A stretch of 34,070 bases of DNA from IMG/VR virus record IMGVR_UViG_3300048922_000095, positions 1 to 34,070 of that record; one strand, given 5' to 3'. The notes under the pieces are model-generated. The model made no database searches. It saw nothing but the letters and a program-made list of their open reading frames with translations, and was not told the origin of the DNA. The DNA is from a virus. Positions 23,738 through 32,210 of this stretch are shown here, in pieces. Position numbers and translations under genes: made by a program. The stretch's first letter is position 1; each line of letters begins with the position of its first letter.

Positions 23738-24855
23738 TAAGTTGCAATCTCCTTTCCTATAAACTTACCAGCGTCCAGTCGGAAACTCATACCTTTAGCC
23801 AAGAAGTTACTTTTTAGTTGCATTGTTTTCATATCAATCCGAAACTGAGGGATAGACATTTTAGTGACTTGATCAATTTGCTTTTTTAGATCCTGCACCT
23901 GCTGCCAATACCACCTTGCGTTATCTTTCGCATCTTCCGGAACAACTCCACCATGAGTAAGGCTTTTGGCTTTTAATGCACTGGCCTGAGCTTCCTCTGC
24001 GCTCTGATTTGCCGCTGTCTGGCTTACTCCTGCTTGGGTTGCCTTATCTCTTGCAATCTGCTCACTTACTCCTGCTGCCGTTGCTTTTTCAGTAGTAATT
24101 AATACGTCTGCCGCGGTTTTGTTTGCCGCTGCCGTTGCCGCTGAAGCTTTTTGAGTTGAAATAGTCTTTTGTTCTTCTGCGAATTCTGCACTGTCTGCCG
24201 CTGCCTGGGCATTCTGGCCAGAAGTTTCTGCATCCGCTTTTGTCTGCTCATAATAATACTTTGCGTTATCGGTTTCACTACCGGGAAACTCCTGATCTCC
24301 TAGGGTGTACCGCTTTGCAAACTTCTGATACTGGAGAGCTGCGTCCCGTGCTGATTGAGTATCCAACATGTATTGTCTGAATTCCGTCTGTATGGAAGCG
24401 TCCAGCTTACTCATGGTTACAGAGCCGTCTACGATCTCAGCGGTAATGGTCCTGTTTAAGATTTTCATAGAAATAGTTGGCGTACTATCCACAGTGTAAA
24501 CGAACCGGGTAAGGTCAATTATTTTCTGAGAGCCGTCTGCCAGAGTAAGAACGAGTTGATTTTGATCGTTAATATCGAAGTTTACTACAACCTTTTCAAT
24601 GTCCAGATCATAAGTTTTCACAGTCCCATTTTGATAGGTTATTGTTAATATTCCGGTATCAGCATCAACCGTGATATCTTTTACCAAAGTATTTACTAAA
24701 GCAATGGAAGCCTTTTCAGCATCTAATTGGACCGCTCTTTTGTCCAGCTCTTCAATACCATTCTCTGAATTAAGTAAATTTTTCCGATTTAGTGGCGTAT
24801 CCTGTGAAGGAAGATTTTTATAATCAGTTTTATTGTAGAATCTTTGTAAGGCCAT
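23737..24855 (-). CDS. Tail fibre/baseplate protein with Ala-rich coiled coil
   Basis: A 372-residue protein (start MALQRFYNKTDYKNLPSQDT, with AATGGCC context and AAGAAGGTG upstream). Residues about 60-165 form a beta-rich head with TVKTYDLDIEKVVVNFDIND. A long Ala/Thr/Gln-rich coiled coil (about 190-310, ASAATAAANKTAADVLITTE) follows, then a short end. The composition is standard for trimeric fibre shafts. It begins just after the 58-residue ORF and ends in a TAATG overlap with the variable-tip fibre gene, so the two are co-translated and probably stacked in one fibre. Confidence 0.8.
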   Translation of the reverse strand: MALQRFYNKTDYKNLPSQDTPLNRKNLLNSENGIEELDKRAVQLDAEKASIALVNTLVKDITVDADTGILTITYQNGTVKTYDLDIEKVVVNFDINDQNQLVLTLADGSQKIIDLTRFVYTVDSTPTISMKILNRTITAEIVDGSVTMSKLDASIQTEFRQYMLDTQSARDAALQYQKFAKRYTLGDQEFPGSETDNAKYYYEQTKADAETSGQNAQAAADSAEFAEEQKTISTQKASAATAAANKTAADVLITTEKATAAGVSEQIARDKATQAGVSQTAANQSAEEAQASALKAKSLTHGGVVPEDAKDNARWYWQQVQDLKKQIDQVTKMSIPQFRIDMKTMQLKSNFLAKGMSFRLDAGKFIGKEIAT

Positions 24856-25031
24856 TAAGTTTCACCTTCTTTCTGTTCCGGCTCTTTAATCTCTCCCGTC
24901 ATTCCAGAATCCAAGATCTGAGCAACTGCAGCAATCTGTTTAAAATTCTGAATACCGGATACTGAAACACAGTTTAAAAGCCCAACAATTTGCTTTACTT
25001 GTTCCTCGGTGTATGCGATTATTTTTTTCAT
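24855..25031 (-). CDS. Small phage protein, 58 aa
   Basis: ATG at 25031 with AAAGGAGGAGCAG upstream; a longer frame to 25097 would start in a terminator-like region. It reads MKKIIAYTEEQVKQIVGLLN, then SVSGIQNFKQIAAVAQILDS and a charged end. Ultra-short helical proteins of this kind are common at the start of fibre operons in clostridial prophages. Its stop overlaps the following fibre gene's start by 1 nt. Function unknown. Confidence 0.55.
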   Translation of the reverse strand: MKKIIAYTEEQVKQIVGLLNCVSVSGIQNFKQIAAVAQILDSGMTGEIKEPEQKEGET

Positions 25032-25122
25032 CTGCTCCTCCTTTCGGGCATAGAAAAAGAACGTCCGATTAAGAACGCCCCTCTTACCTTTTAACAATTA
25101 ATATTCAGAAAATATACATCAG

Positions 25123-25908
25123 TTAATTTGCCTTTGGATTTATCAAATTTAAAATAAATTCTCTCCCAGATTGCGTAATTTTCCGGTGATAAACTACTAC
25201 TCCATTGTCCAAAACTTCCTGTTTAATTTCCTCATATCCCAAATTGCTGTAATCAGAATACATAACCCATGTATTATTAACTTTATACTGTATGTGCAAT
25301 TCCGAAAGTTTCTTATTTAACTCTGCTGCACTTTTAAGGCCTAATTCTTTTGCAATCTCTGTCATGGTATAAGTTTTATTTACATGCATAAGAATAGCAT
25401 TGCGTCGTTCTGCTTTAAGCCTTGCTTGCCGCTCTTCCTTTAGTTTCGTCAATAACTCAATGCCAAAGTCAGGATTGTTGAGAATTTGATCAATAACGTT
25501 GTCCGTAGCATATATACCATTTTTTCTAATTGATGGAAGAACTTCCGTTGCCAACCATTTTTGGAACTTCACTGCTCGTTCATTCCCAGCTTTAAATCCA
25601 AGCATATAAAACAAGCTTTCTGGAATATAATCACCTTTCCCCAGAATGTTGGGGAAACCAAACCCATTGCAATAACCATTAAGAGTTTCCCATCTGACAG
25701 AAGTATACTGCTTTCCTTTTTTGTTCTGCACCTGCACCCATCCATATCCAATCGCCGCATCTTCTGCATTGATAGAAATACTTCCATCTTCGTTTCGAAT
25801 TGCACGAACAGATAAACTAAGTTCATCATTATTAAATATCTCCATTGAATTCTTTATCTCATGTACATTCTTCTCTTTGTCAGCAGTAAAAACTTCTGTG
25901 TTGTACAT
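25123..25908 (-). CDS. BRO-N / phage antirepressor protein
   Basis: About 261 residues from the ATG at 25908 (MYNTEVFTADKEKN), chosen for its CAGGAGGTACAAATT. The N-terminal half carries an antirepressor Ant/BRO-like domain (LSVRAIRNEDGSISINAEDA, FYMLGFKAGNERAVKFQKWL, EVLPSIRKNGIY). A basic linker (KEERQARLKAERRNAI) and a C-terminal DNA-binding winged-helix part (KTYTMTEIAKELGLKSAAEL) follow. Such proteins usually free lytic promoters by inactivating the repressor. It stands alone between the tail genes and the Septu-like pair, far from the XRE genes, with its own upstream region. Confidence 0.85.
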   Translation of the reverse strand: MYNTEVFTADKEKNVHEIKNSMEIFNNDELSLSVRAIRNEDGSISINAEDAAIGYGWVQVQNKKGKQYTSVRWETLNGYCNGFGFPNILGKGDYIPESLFYMLGFKAGNERAVKFQKWLATEVLPSIRKNGIYATDNVIDQILNNPDFGIELLTKLKEERQARLKAERRNAILMHVNKTYTMTEIAKELGLKSAAELNKKLSELHIQYKVNNTWVMYSDYSNLGYEEIKQEVLDNGVVVYHRKITQSGREFILNLINPKAN

Positions 25909-26110
25909 AATTTGTACCTCCTGAATTTTTACTTCCGACTCCACATTCCGCAGAGCCAGTATAATTAATTTGGGGTGTTCTCGGAGCATACCCGGAATGG
26001 AGTTCCCCCCCTATATTATAATATCAAACTTAGCCACAAAATGTTGTCGACTGCATCAAAAATCAACGTCAAATAATTGCATTTATCTACTTACCATTTC
26101 CAAAAAGAAA

Positions 26111-26134
26111 AGAACGTCCGGTTAGGGGCGCTCT
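26111..26134 (-). terminator. Terminator after the HNH gene
   Basis: On the minus strand AGAGCG.CC pairs with GG.CGTTCT (one mismatch) around a 5-nt loop, followed by TTCTTTTT. A similar sequence, AGAACGTCCGATTA, occurs at 25058-25071. Confidence 0.65.
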
Positions 26135-26147
26135 TATTTCTTTTGAT

Positions 26148-26912
26148 TTATTTATGTGTATCTAATTTTATGGAAGCAGCTGTATCATGAAAACCCTGCA
26201 TTTCAGAGTCCCAAAATCCCATTTCCATTAAGATCTCTTTTGTTTCATTATAATCTTCATCATCTAAAATGATAGTTGCCATAAAAGCACTATATTCTGC
26301 CGTGGGCTGTGCCATCTTTAAAATATCTTTGATTCCATTCACAATTCTACTCTTATTGTATTGTTTACCGTCATTTCTGTTTTTCAATTCTACTGCTTTT
26401 TTATGAATATCATTTAGCTTATATCTCATCATATCCACTATTAATAATCTTGGATTTACTAGTCTATCACGATTATTCAGGTCTAACAATTCCACAGTTT
26501 CCCGTCCTTTACTGTCTAAAGCATTATCTTTACTCTTAATATAAAAATGATTAAGATATAAATAATTCTTTGGATCGTCATCTGTAGGATTTAACAGAGA
26601 ATAAACTTTCGTATCCAGAGTTCCTTTGTTAGAATTACATTGACTACAAGATGGTAGCAAATTATTCCAATCAACTACTTCATCTGGGTAATCATCTTTG
26701 CAATGAAAATGTTCGACATGCATTGGCCTACCTTGAGTTTCTAAAGCTGTTTCACAATAACAGCACTTTTTATGAGACATACTCAATAATCTTTCTACTA
26801 TATAAGGTTGCCTCCATACTGCTTTTTTAGTGTTTTTAAAATCCGAAACTAATTCTTTTTCCTTTTCTTCTGTTAATTCAATCGGTTTTTCGGGGCGTAT
26901 TAATTTAATCAT
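26148..26912 (-). CDS. ptuB: Septu-like HNH nuclease (PtuB-type)
   Basis: A 254-residue protein that begins 2 nt after the ATPase stop. The N-terminal half is an HNH/retron-type nuclease domain: CCYCE (50-54), HVEHF (65-69), VDWNNLLPSCSQCNSNKG (80-97) with paired CxxC motifs binding zinc. The C-terminal half is helical (MRYKLNDIHKKAVELKNRND, NETKEILMEMGFWD) and probably contacts the ATPase. AAA-ATPase plus HNH with no reverse transcriptase fits the Septu antiphage system, in which the ATPase holds the nuclease inactive until infection. Catalytic and zinc residues all look intact. Confidence 0.8.
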   Translation of the reverse strand: MIKLIRPEKPIELTEEKEKELVSDFKNTKKAVWRQPYIVERLLSMSHKKCCYCETALETQGRPMHVEHFHCKDDYPDEVVDWNNLLPSCSQCNSNKGTLDTKVYSLLNPTDDDPKNYLYLNHFYIKSKDNALDSKGRETVELLDLNNRDRLVNPRLLIVDMMRYKLNDIHKKAVELKNRNDGKQYNKSRIVNGIKDILKMAQPTAEYSAFMATIILDDEDYNETKEILMEMGFWDSEMQGFHDTAASIKLDTHK

Positions 26913-26914
26913 CT

Positions 26915-28075
26915 CTACTCCTCCAAGCCTGCCATTTGGATTTTCAAGAGCTTCCGTTGCGTACTATTTGGATGAAGCATTTTATCCAATAACTCATAAT
27001 TCTTTTTTATTTCTGAAATATTTTCTTCCATCATGGCTTTATCAAAAGCAGCCATGGTTACTTTAAAAACTTCCGAAGTCGTGCTTGGCATTCCCATTAC
27101 ATCTTGCAAAATTTCTTCAAGCGTCCAGCCTTGTAGGCCATATTCGCCTAATTTCAATTCCTTCACAAAAGTATTCCCATTCTGATCTAAGTCCAATGCA
27201 ATTATTTCATCTTTATTAAGGCTTTGTAAAATACTTGGACTGTGAGTAGTTGCAATTATCTGCGCTTTAGTAAAAATGTTTTTTAAAGCTTTAACTAATT
27301 GAGCCTGCCATGTTGGATGTAAGTGTAAATCAATCTCATCAATTAAAATCACTCCATCAAAGTCTTTAGCAGAAACTTTATCCTGTTTAAATCTATACTC
27401 TATTTCTTTAATGATACCAAGTACAATATAAATACACGTTCTATAACCCGACGATAAATATTCAAACAAAATATCTCCTTTTTTTGTTTCAAGAATAATA
27501 TCGTAAGTGGATCCATTTACACTCTTAAATCGCACACTATTATCAATGATACTAAAGTTGTTTTTTGCTATTTCATAGTTTTCCTTTTGCTCATCAGAAA
27601 CACTTCCTGGTCTATCAACAAATGCAAATCTATTTACAAACCAATTCTTAATATCAACTGCCGACACTTCAATGCCATGCCTATCTTTATAATCGTAAGA
27701 AGGGTCACCGGAAAGATTATCTAACTTCTTATACTTAATATCCCTATCAGAACCAAAATTTAAAACGTAGTTTTTGAATTGAGTTTGAATTGGAGACATA
27801 CTATTATTTTTTTCCGCAGGCTCTGAACTATTAACTACCGTCTTTAATTCAGCCCAACTTCCATCAAAAACACCATGAATAACCACGCTTCCTTCACTAG
27901 AATTCACATTTTTTTTTATGTTTCCACTAAAGACAAAAAAGTCATTAATACAGTTTAATATGGTTGTCTTTCCAATTCCATTAGCGCCACAAATGACATT
28001 CAAACCGTCATTGAAATTAAGAGACAATTCTTTTATTCCTCCAACACCCTGAATCTCTAAGCTTTCAATCCTCAT
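26915..28075 (-). CDS. ptuA: Septu-like AAA ATPase (PtuA-type)
   Basis: About 386 residues from the ATG at 28075, chosen for its GAGGGGGATAAA ribosome site. It is an AAA_15/SMC-like ATPase: Walker A GANGIGKTT (30-38), a signature-like LSSGYR near residue 206, Walker B VILIDEIDLHLHP (about 243-255) and THSPS of the H-loop (about 277-281). The C-terminal residues are charged helices. Related ATPases sense infection and control a partner nuclease. The HNH gene follows at once. An upstream terminator and its own promoter (28116-28144) make the pair a self-contained transcription unit inserted among tail genes. Confidence 0.8.
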   Translation of the reverse strand: MRIESLEIQGVGGIKELSLNFNDGLNVICGANGIGKTTILNCINDFFVFSGNIKKNVNSSEGSVVIHGVFDGSWAELKTVVNSSEPAEKNNSMSPIQTQFKNYVLNFGSDRDIKYKKLDNLSGDPSYDYKDRHGIEVSAVDIKNWFVNRFAFVDRPGSVSDEQKENYEIAKNNFSIIDNSVRFKSVNGSTYDIILETKKGDILFEYLSSGYRTCIYIVLGIIKEIEYRFKQDKVSAKDFDGVILIDEIDLHLHPTWQAQLVKALKNIFTKAQIIATTHSPSILQSLNKDEIIALDLDQNGNTFVKELKLGEYGLQGWTLEEILQDVMGMPSTTSEVFKVTMAAFDKAMMEENISEIKKNYELLDKMLHPNSTQRKLLKIQMAGLEE

Positions 28076-28115
28076 TTTATCCCCCTCGTGTATGACCATT
28101 ATATTTGGTATTATT

Positions 28116-28144
28116 ATATTATCACCACCCATAGTCTAAATCAA
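28116..28144 (-). promoter_or_regulatory. Promoter of the Septu-like pair
   Basis: On the minus strand TTGATT (28144-28139), a 17-nt spacer and TAATAT (28121-28116), about 40 nt upstream of the ATPase ATG. The terminator at 28204-28223 lies just upstream. Confidence 0.65.
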
Positions 28145-28203
28145 CCTTTCAAAGTCCTTTTACAAAGTATACACAAGTTAATAGTTCGATAGACATAGGA
28201 AAA

Positions 28204-28223
28204 GAGCAGGAAAGCCCCTGCTC
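28204..28223 (-). terminator. Terminator upstream of the Septu-like unit
   Basis: GAGCAGG pairs perfectly with CCTGCTC around a 6-nt loop, followed on the minus strand by TTTCC. A close copy lies at 29065-29086. Confidence 0.7.
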
Positions 28224-28239
28224 CTTAAAATCGTTTTAT

Positions 28240-28341
28240 TTAGTTACTTGCCACCGTCTCAACAACCACCTGGCCATCTTTTACCCAGGCCCCATAAGGG
28301 CCTACCGTATAACCATCTGGGGGCGTGGTATCGTGGAGCAT
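28240..28341 (-). pseudogene. Remnant of a choline/glucan-binding protein
   Basis: A 33-codon frame, MLHDTTPPDGYTVGPYGAWV then KDGQVVVETVASN, matches the C-terminal end of Lachnospiraceae cell-wall-binding proteins (DGYxVGxxGAWV). A stop codon lies three codons upstream, and no ribosome site is visible. The parent gene was probably replaced when the neighbouring membrane gene arrived. Confidence 0.6.
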
Positions 28342-28385
28342 AATGCCTTACCGGTCAATATAAATATAAAATATTGTTTACATGT

Positions 28386-28973
28386 TTATATATCAAGTTT
28401 TTTTAATTCATCATTTATTGCATTGCGCAAATCAACTTTAAGTGACTCATAATAATGAGGTCCATCGAAAAACGAAATTCTCATATTGACATATTGTCTA
28501 TATTTCACTTTTATTCTAAAATATCCTTCTATTTGCATTTTAGTTAATTGCCCATCTTTTGCCAAATCTATAATTACATTATCATTCAAAAACGGACTGT
28601 TTTGTAAATTTATAAGTATCATATTATTTGTACTATTAAAATCCATTTTTGGAACTATAAATTTTTCAACCGTTTCTTGATCAAGCAATTTTATATAATC
28701 CAAACATTCTTGATAACATTGGTTAATTAGTAGAGCAGACAATTCTTTTTTATTTTTTTCTCTTTCAATCGTTCTTGCGTCTATTGTTCTGAATGTAATT
28801 AAGTAAAGTATGATAACTACAATGATATTTAGAATGCCCATGCAAAAATTCCAATTAATATTGGACATTCTTAATCCCAAAAAAGATGGGAAGTTTATAT
28901 AATCTAATATTACTAAACTGGAAATAAGTAAGATTAATATCTTAATGTCTTTTTCAATAATTCGTTTTTTCAT
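28386..28973 (-). CDS. Two-TM membrane protein with cytoplasmic domain, unknown
   Basis: About 195 residues from the ATG at 28973 (MKKRIIEKDIKI; TGGGGC just upstream). Two hydrophobic segments, residues about 11-30 (ILILLISSLVILDYINF) and about 42-60 (CMGILNIIVVIILYLITF), are followed by a charged helical domain of about 130 residues. AT content is higher than in the phage genes around it. It lies between two similar terminators and upstream of the Septu-like pair, so it is a separate cargo gene. Small membrane proteins of this layout are often defence or toxin effectors, but I see no diagnostic motif. Confidence 0.6.
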   Translation of the reverse strand: MKKRIIEKDIKILILLISSLVILDYINFPSFLGLRMSNINWNFCMGILNIIVVIILYLITFRTIDARTIEREKNKKELSALLINQCYQECLDYIKLLDQETVEKFIVPKMDFNSTNNMILINLQNSPFLNDNVIIDLAKDGQLTKMQIEGYFRIKVKYRQYVNMRISFFDGPHYYESLKVDLRNAINDELKKLDI

Positions 28974-29064
28974 AATCAGCCCCATAATTTTGGATTTATC
29001 GACTTGTATGTTGTTTTCTTATCACTTACTAATATAGCATATACAGTAAAATGATTCAATAAAA

Positions 29065-29086
29065 GAGCAGGAACAAATCCCTGCCC
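29065..29086 (-). terminator. Terminator after the secreted protein gene
   Basis: GAGCAGG pairs with CCTGCCC (one mismatch) around an 8-nt loop, with TTTT after it on the minus strand. It shares AAAAGAGCAGGAA with the terminator at 28204-28223. Confidence 0.6.
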
Positions 29087-29102
29087 TTACAATTAGATTA
29101 TT

Positions 29103-29663
29103 TTATTCATGGCTTGTACATTCCGGAAGATATTGAGTTGCAAGCCATTGGATGAACTCTGCGCTGTTAGCAGTTACAAGGCCGTCTGCGGCGGTTTTAA
29201 TACCCGGGTAATACTCATATCCTTCTTTTAACTCTCCATATCCGGTAAAAGCATATAACACACCATTAATCTTGGTCACTCCGACCGGGATAGTCTTATC
29301 ATCAAATTCAAAGGACCATGCGCTATCTGCGGACTGGGACCATTTACCGGAATAGGTATCACGGATTTTTCGCTGATAGATACCGTTCCTTTTTTCTGCC
29401 CATGCAGGGGATATCATTCCACGTCCCCAACGATCCTCGAGATATGTTCTGCTAGTATCTGGCAATTTACGGAATCTAACACATAAGTCATCACTTAACC
29501 ATGTCCATTCATAATTAAGCGACTCGTCTTCATATGTCTTTTCGTTTTGTGGGGTTTGGCGTTCAATATCTCCATTATATTTATTCTCCATAGCAAAAGA
29601 ATTAAAGGAAAATAATGTCATTAATAATACAGCAAAGATAGATAATATATTGAAGTTCTTCAT
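29103..29663 (-). CDS. Secreted protein with cell-wall-binding-like C-terminus
   Basis: About 186 residues from the ATG at 29663, chosen because AGGAGGTTTTAATT precedes it and the product then starts with a classic signal peptide (MKNFNILSIFAVLLMTLFSF, cleavage probably after FAM). The mature part has Trp/Tyr-rich segments (YEWTWLSDDLCVRFRKL, SGKWSQSADSAWSFEFDD) and VTKINGVLYAFTGYGELKEG, which resembles glucan/choline-binding repeats. It lies directly after the tail-hub gene in the same direction but is exported, so it is probably a lysogenic-conversion or wall-interacting protein rather than a virion part. Confidence 0.7.
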   Translation of the reverse strand: MKNFNILSIFAVLLMTLFSFNSFAMENKYNGDIERQTPQNEKTYEDESLNYEWTWLSDDLCVRFRKLPDTSRTYLEDRWGRGMISPAWAEKRNGIYQRKIRDTYSGKWSQSADSAWSFEFDDKTIPVGVTKINGVLYAFTGYGELKEGYEYYPGIKTAADGLVTANSAEFIQWLATQYLPECTSHE

Positions 29664-29744
29664 AATTAAAACCTCCTTTTCTATATTATAACCATTATTT
29701 CCCCTCAAATCAACCTCCTTATTTCTAAATTTTGGTAATAGAAT

Positions 29745-31748
29745 TCACCTGCCGAGTGATGCTATTCTGTTCCATAGTTCAATTATATTTCGAGACACAC
29801 TACTCCATTGATAGCCATATTCATTTTCCAGTTCTTTCAAATCAATATCTCCAGTGCTAATACCTCCATGCCCCACTCGAGTTATCATATTATTCCTTCT
29901 TAGTTCAAGCGCTGGTCCTCCGTCCACCCATGCGCTTGTAGATAAGACAACTTCCTGGTTAGTACTGAACAAAGCTCCATATGTGGCGCTTGATACTCTA
30001 AACGCTCCTAAGTCCGTGTAATTTTCTCTTATACTTACGCCGCCTAGATTGATTTCTCCTGCATTGATCGCAGCATTACCTGCAGAATCCACGTAGAAAG
30101 TACCACCGCCGATATTTATGGCGCCACCTTCAAAATAAGAACCGTATATACTGGAACCTCTTATATCACCGCTGAAGGTTGCATTTCCATTACCGTCAAG
30201 CTGAAAATTCGTACTGTTCACTATAAGCCGGTTACCGGATATCGTCACCTTATCACTCTCTACAGAAAGTTGGGAAGAAACATCTCCTTTACTTACTTTC
30301 AAGCTTATCTGCTGTGCTGTCTGCTCAAATCTGGAATTGGTGTTGTTAGTAAGATTTGTCACCGACAAAGCAATCTGATCTGCTTTAATACTCAATGACG
30401 CTTCTGCCTGCTGCGCTCTGGTCGCTTCTGCAAGAATCTGATCTGCAGTAATTTTTAACTGTGCTTCCGTATATTCTTTCAGGTCTGTCACCCGAACAGA
30501 TACTTCTTCCACAGACTTTTTTATAACAGCAGTTTTCCCTTCAAGCTGAATTATTTGATCTCCAAGACCAAAACTCTGCTCCTGTTCAAGGCTCCCTTGT
30601 GCATCGTATGTGTCCATCATTCCCTGAATACCTTTTAGCGTCCGTTCAAGGCAATAGGTTTCTATTACATCGTCCGTAGTATAACATATGATTCCGTCCC
30701 CAACCTCAACCCATGGCAGAGCTGGACCAACGATATGACATGGTCTATAAACTCTTCCTGAAATCTGATCATAGACAGTGGACGCAATAGCAAGAAGTTC
30801 CTGTGCTGATTTTCCATATACAAGGCAATTACCCTGAATTACATAGCAATTATTACCGGGACCGTAAGAAGCTCCAACGTCCCCTTCTTCTTGTCTGATC
30901 TGTACCTTGTCAATTGGATATACTACATAATCTTCATAGTGTGTTTCCATTTGCTTGTAAAAGGATAATGTTTCAGCATTAGTCATTTCAGACGGATACA
31001 ATTCATCATCTGGATATAAGGTTTCTGATGGAAATAAACCGGAAGTTCCCAGAAACTTATATGTAAGCCTACCTGTTTTATCAAAGTTCCCGAAACAACC
31101 GTTTATCTCGCAGATGGCCATTAAAACTTTGCGGCCGTCCAACTGCTCTGGCTCAATGGTCTTTGCTATCTGCATACCATCTAATGGTAAATCAGTTATA
31201 ACCTGCTTAACCCCCACATGATTGCAAAGGGAATCCCTGAATTGCTCTAAGGTCAAAGGAAATGTTAGCCCCTGGTACCAGTCAGCTACATCCATATCAA
31301 AGTTCAGCATACGGTCATAAGCAGTTATCTTCTTACGCCGTCGGTCGGCTTGCTCCCGAACAAAGCTACCAACCTTGTAGATACCGAAAGCCATCTCATA
31401 ACCGCCTATCTCAACTGTTACCATGAATTCTTTCCCGGTCAAATCCATCAGCACATCCGCAACCATGATTTCAAACATAGCTGCACCGCACTCACCGAAG
31501 GTTAATTTCTGGCTTGAGCATACGCTTTCCTTTATGGTCATGGATTCGGATATTAGCTGGCTATTATCAATCACATATACAGGCTCCTGATCAGTGGGAA
31601 ACAGATTGTCAGACGGGAAAAGCATATCATCTGGATAAAGCATATTTATCTTTTCGTCAAAGAAACGCAGTTTTATGTGCCTTTGTGTAGCTGCACTCAT
31701 ATTATCTGCCCTAAACAACTCTTTTATTTCTTCTGGAATATTCAGCAA
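29745..31748 (-). CDS. Tail hub / Tal-like protein with central fibre
   Basis: A 667-residue virion protein at the tail tip. Residues about 1-380 form the hub part, with repeated LYPDDMLFPSDNLFP and LFPSETLYPDDELYP motifs typical of clostridial phages and AVADVLMDLTGKEF-type strands. Residues about 395-490 form coiled coils (KKSVEEVSVRVTDLKEYTEA, IKADQIALSVTNLT). From about 500 on it has beta-helical fibre repeats (GNGNATFSGDIRGSSIYGSY, GGAINIGGGTFYVDSAGNAA) and ends in a helix (NIIELWNRIASLG). In standard phages it follows the tape measure; here it is the second gene of the other late operon. No catalytic domain is visible. Confidence 0.85.
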   Translation of the reverse strand: MLNIPEEIKELFRADNMSAATQRHIKLRFFDEKINMLYPDDMLFPSDNLFPTDQEPVYVIDNSQLISESMTIKESVCSSQKLTFGECGAAMFEIMVADVLMDLTGKEFMVTVEIGGYEMAFGIYKVGSFVREQADRRRKKITAYDRMLNFDMDVADWYQGLTFPLTLEQFRDSLCNHVGVKQVITDLPLDGMQIAKTIEPEQLDGRKVLMAICEINGCFGNFDKTGRLTYKFLGTSGLFPSETLYPDDELYPSEMTNAETLSFYKQMETHYEDYVVYPIDKVQIRQEEGDVGASYGPGNNCYVIQGNCLVYGKSAQELLAIASTVYDQISGRVYRPCHIVGPALPWVEVGDGIICYTTDDVIETYCLERTLKGIQGMMDTYDAQGSLEQEQSFGLGDQIIQLEGKTAVIKKSVEEVSVRVTDLKEYTEAQLKITADQILAEATRAQQAEASLSIKADQIALSVTNLTNNTNSRFEQTAQQISLKVSKGDVSSQLSVESDKVTISGNRLIVNSTNFQLDGNGNATFSGDIRGSSIYGSYFEGGAINIGGGTFYVDSAGNAAINAGEINLGGVSIRENYTDLGAFRVSSATYGALFSTNQEVVLSTSAWVDGGPALELRRNNMITRVGHGGISTGDIDLKELENEYGYQWSSVSRNIIELWNRIASLGR

Positions 31749-31761
31749 ATCATTGACCTCC

Positions 31762-32160
31762 TTAATACTCAGTTATGGTTATCTTGATTGGCTTATAGAG
31801 AATGTCCTTTTTCTCCTCATCAACGTTTACTATCTCATAAGGAATATCGGAAATATAAAACGCTCCCGATTTATACGAGGATGTATTTGGATTCCAATAT
31901 TCTATTTCACATTTTACCCTGTTGCCGTGAGGTACAAAAGCATTCAATCTATCAACGTCCCTTAATCGCAAGTGCGTAGTGGAGAACTCCATCGAGGAAG
32001 CGGTGTGCGGTAGAGCATTTCGGTGTAACAAGCCACTTCCATCACGGTAAGGGTCCAGGTCCATTATCTGGTCAGGCGTGCACTTATATGATTCCAGTGC
32101 AATCAATTCAGTCGGAAACACTGCTCCGTTTATTTTTAATAACCAGCCTTCAAATGCCAA
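31762..32160 (-). CDS. Phage tail protein upstream of the hub (Dit-position)
   Basis: About 132 residues from a TTG at 32160 that has GGAGGTGGGAGA upstream; the frame extends to 32193 without a ribosome site. It reads LAFEGWLLKINGAVFPTELI, LESYKCTPDQIMDLDPYRDG, then KSGAFYISDIPYEIVNVDEE. This is the DUF6711-like short tail protein found before Tal genes in clostridial siphophages, in the slot of a distal tail protein. It is the first gene after late promoter A, with a leader terminator in between. Family from memory of such gene neighbourhoods; the structural role is inferred. Confidence 0.7.
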   Translation of the reverse strand: MAFEGWLLKINGAVFPTELIALESYKCTPDQIMDLDPYRDGSGLLHRNALPHTASSMEFSTTHLRLRDVDRLNAFVPHGNRVKCEIEYWNPNTSSYKSGAFYISDIPYEIVNVDEEKKDILYKPIKITITEY

Positions 32161-32183
32161 TCTCCCACCTCCAGACGCACAAA

Positions 32184-32210
32184 AAAGCGTCATCTCTAGG
32201 ACAACGCTTT
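32184..32210 (-). terminator. Intrinsic terminator in the tail-hub operon leader
   Basis: AAAGCGT pairs with ACGCTTT around a 13-nt loop; on the minus strand TTTTTTGTG follows, the same ending as in the portal-operon leader. It lies about 20 nt past the probable transcription start. Confidence 0.7.

Noticed and set aside
26148-28075. Retron effector pair
   Set aside because: Some retrons carry the same ATPase and HNH proteins, but there is no reverse transcriptase or retron RNA-like inverted structure next to them.
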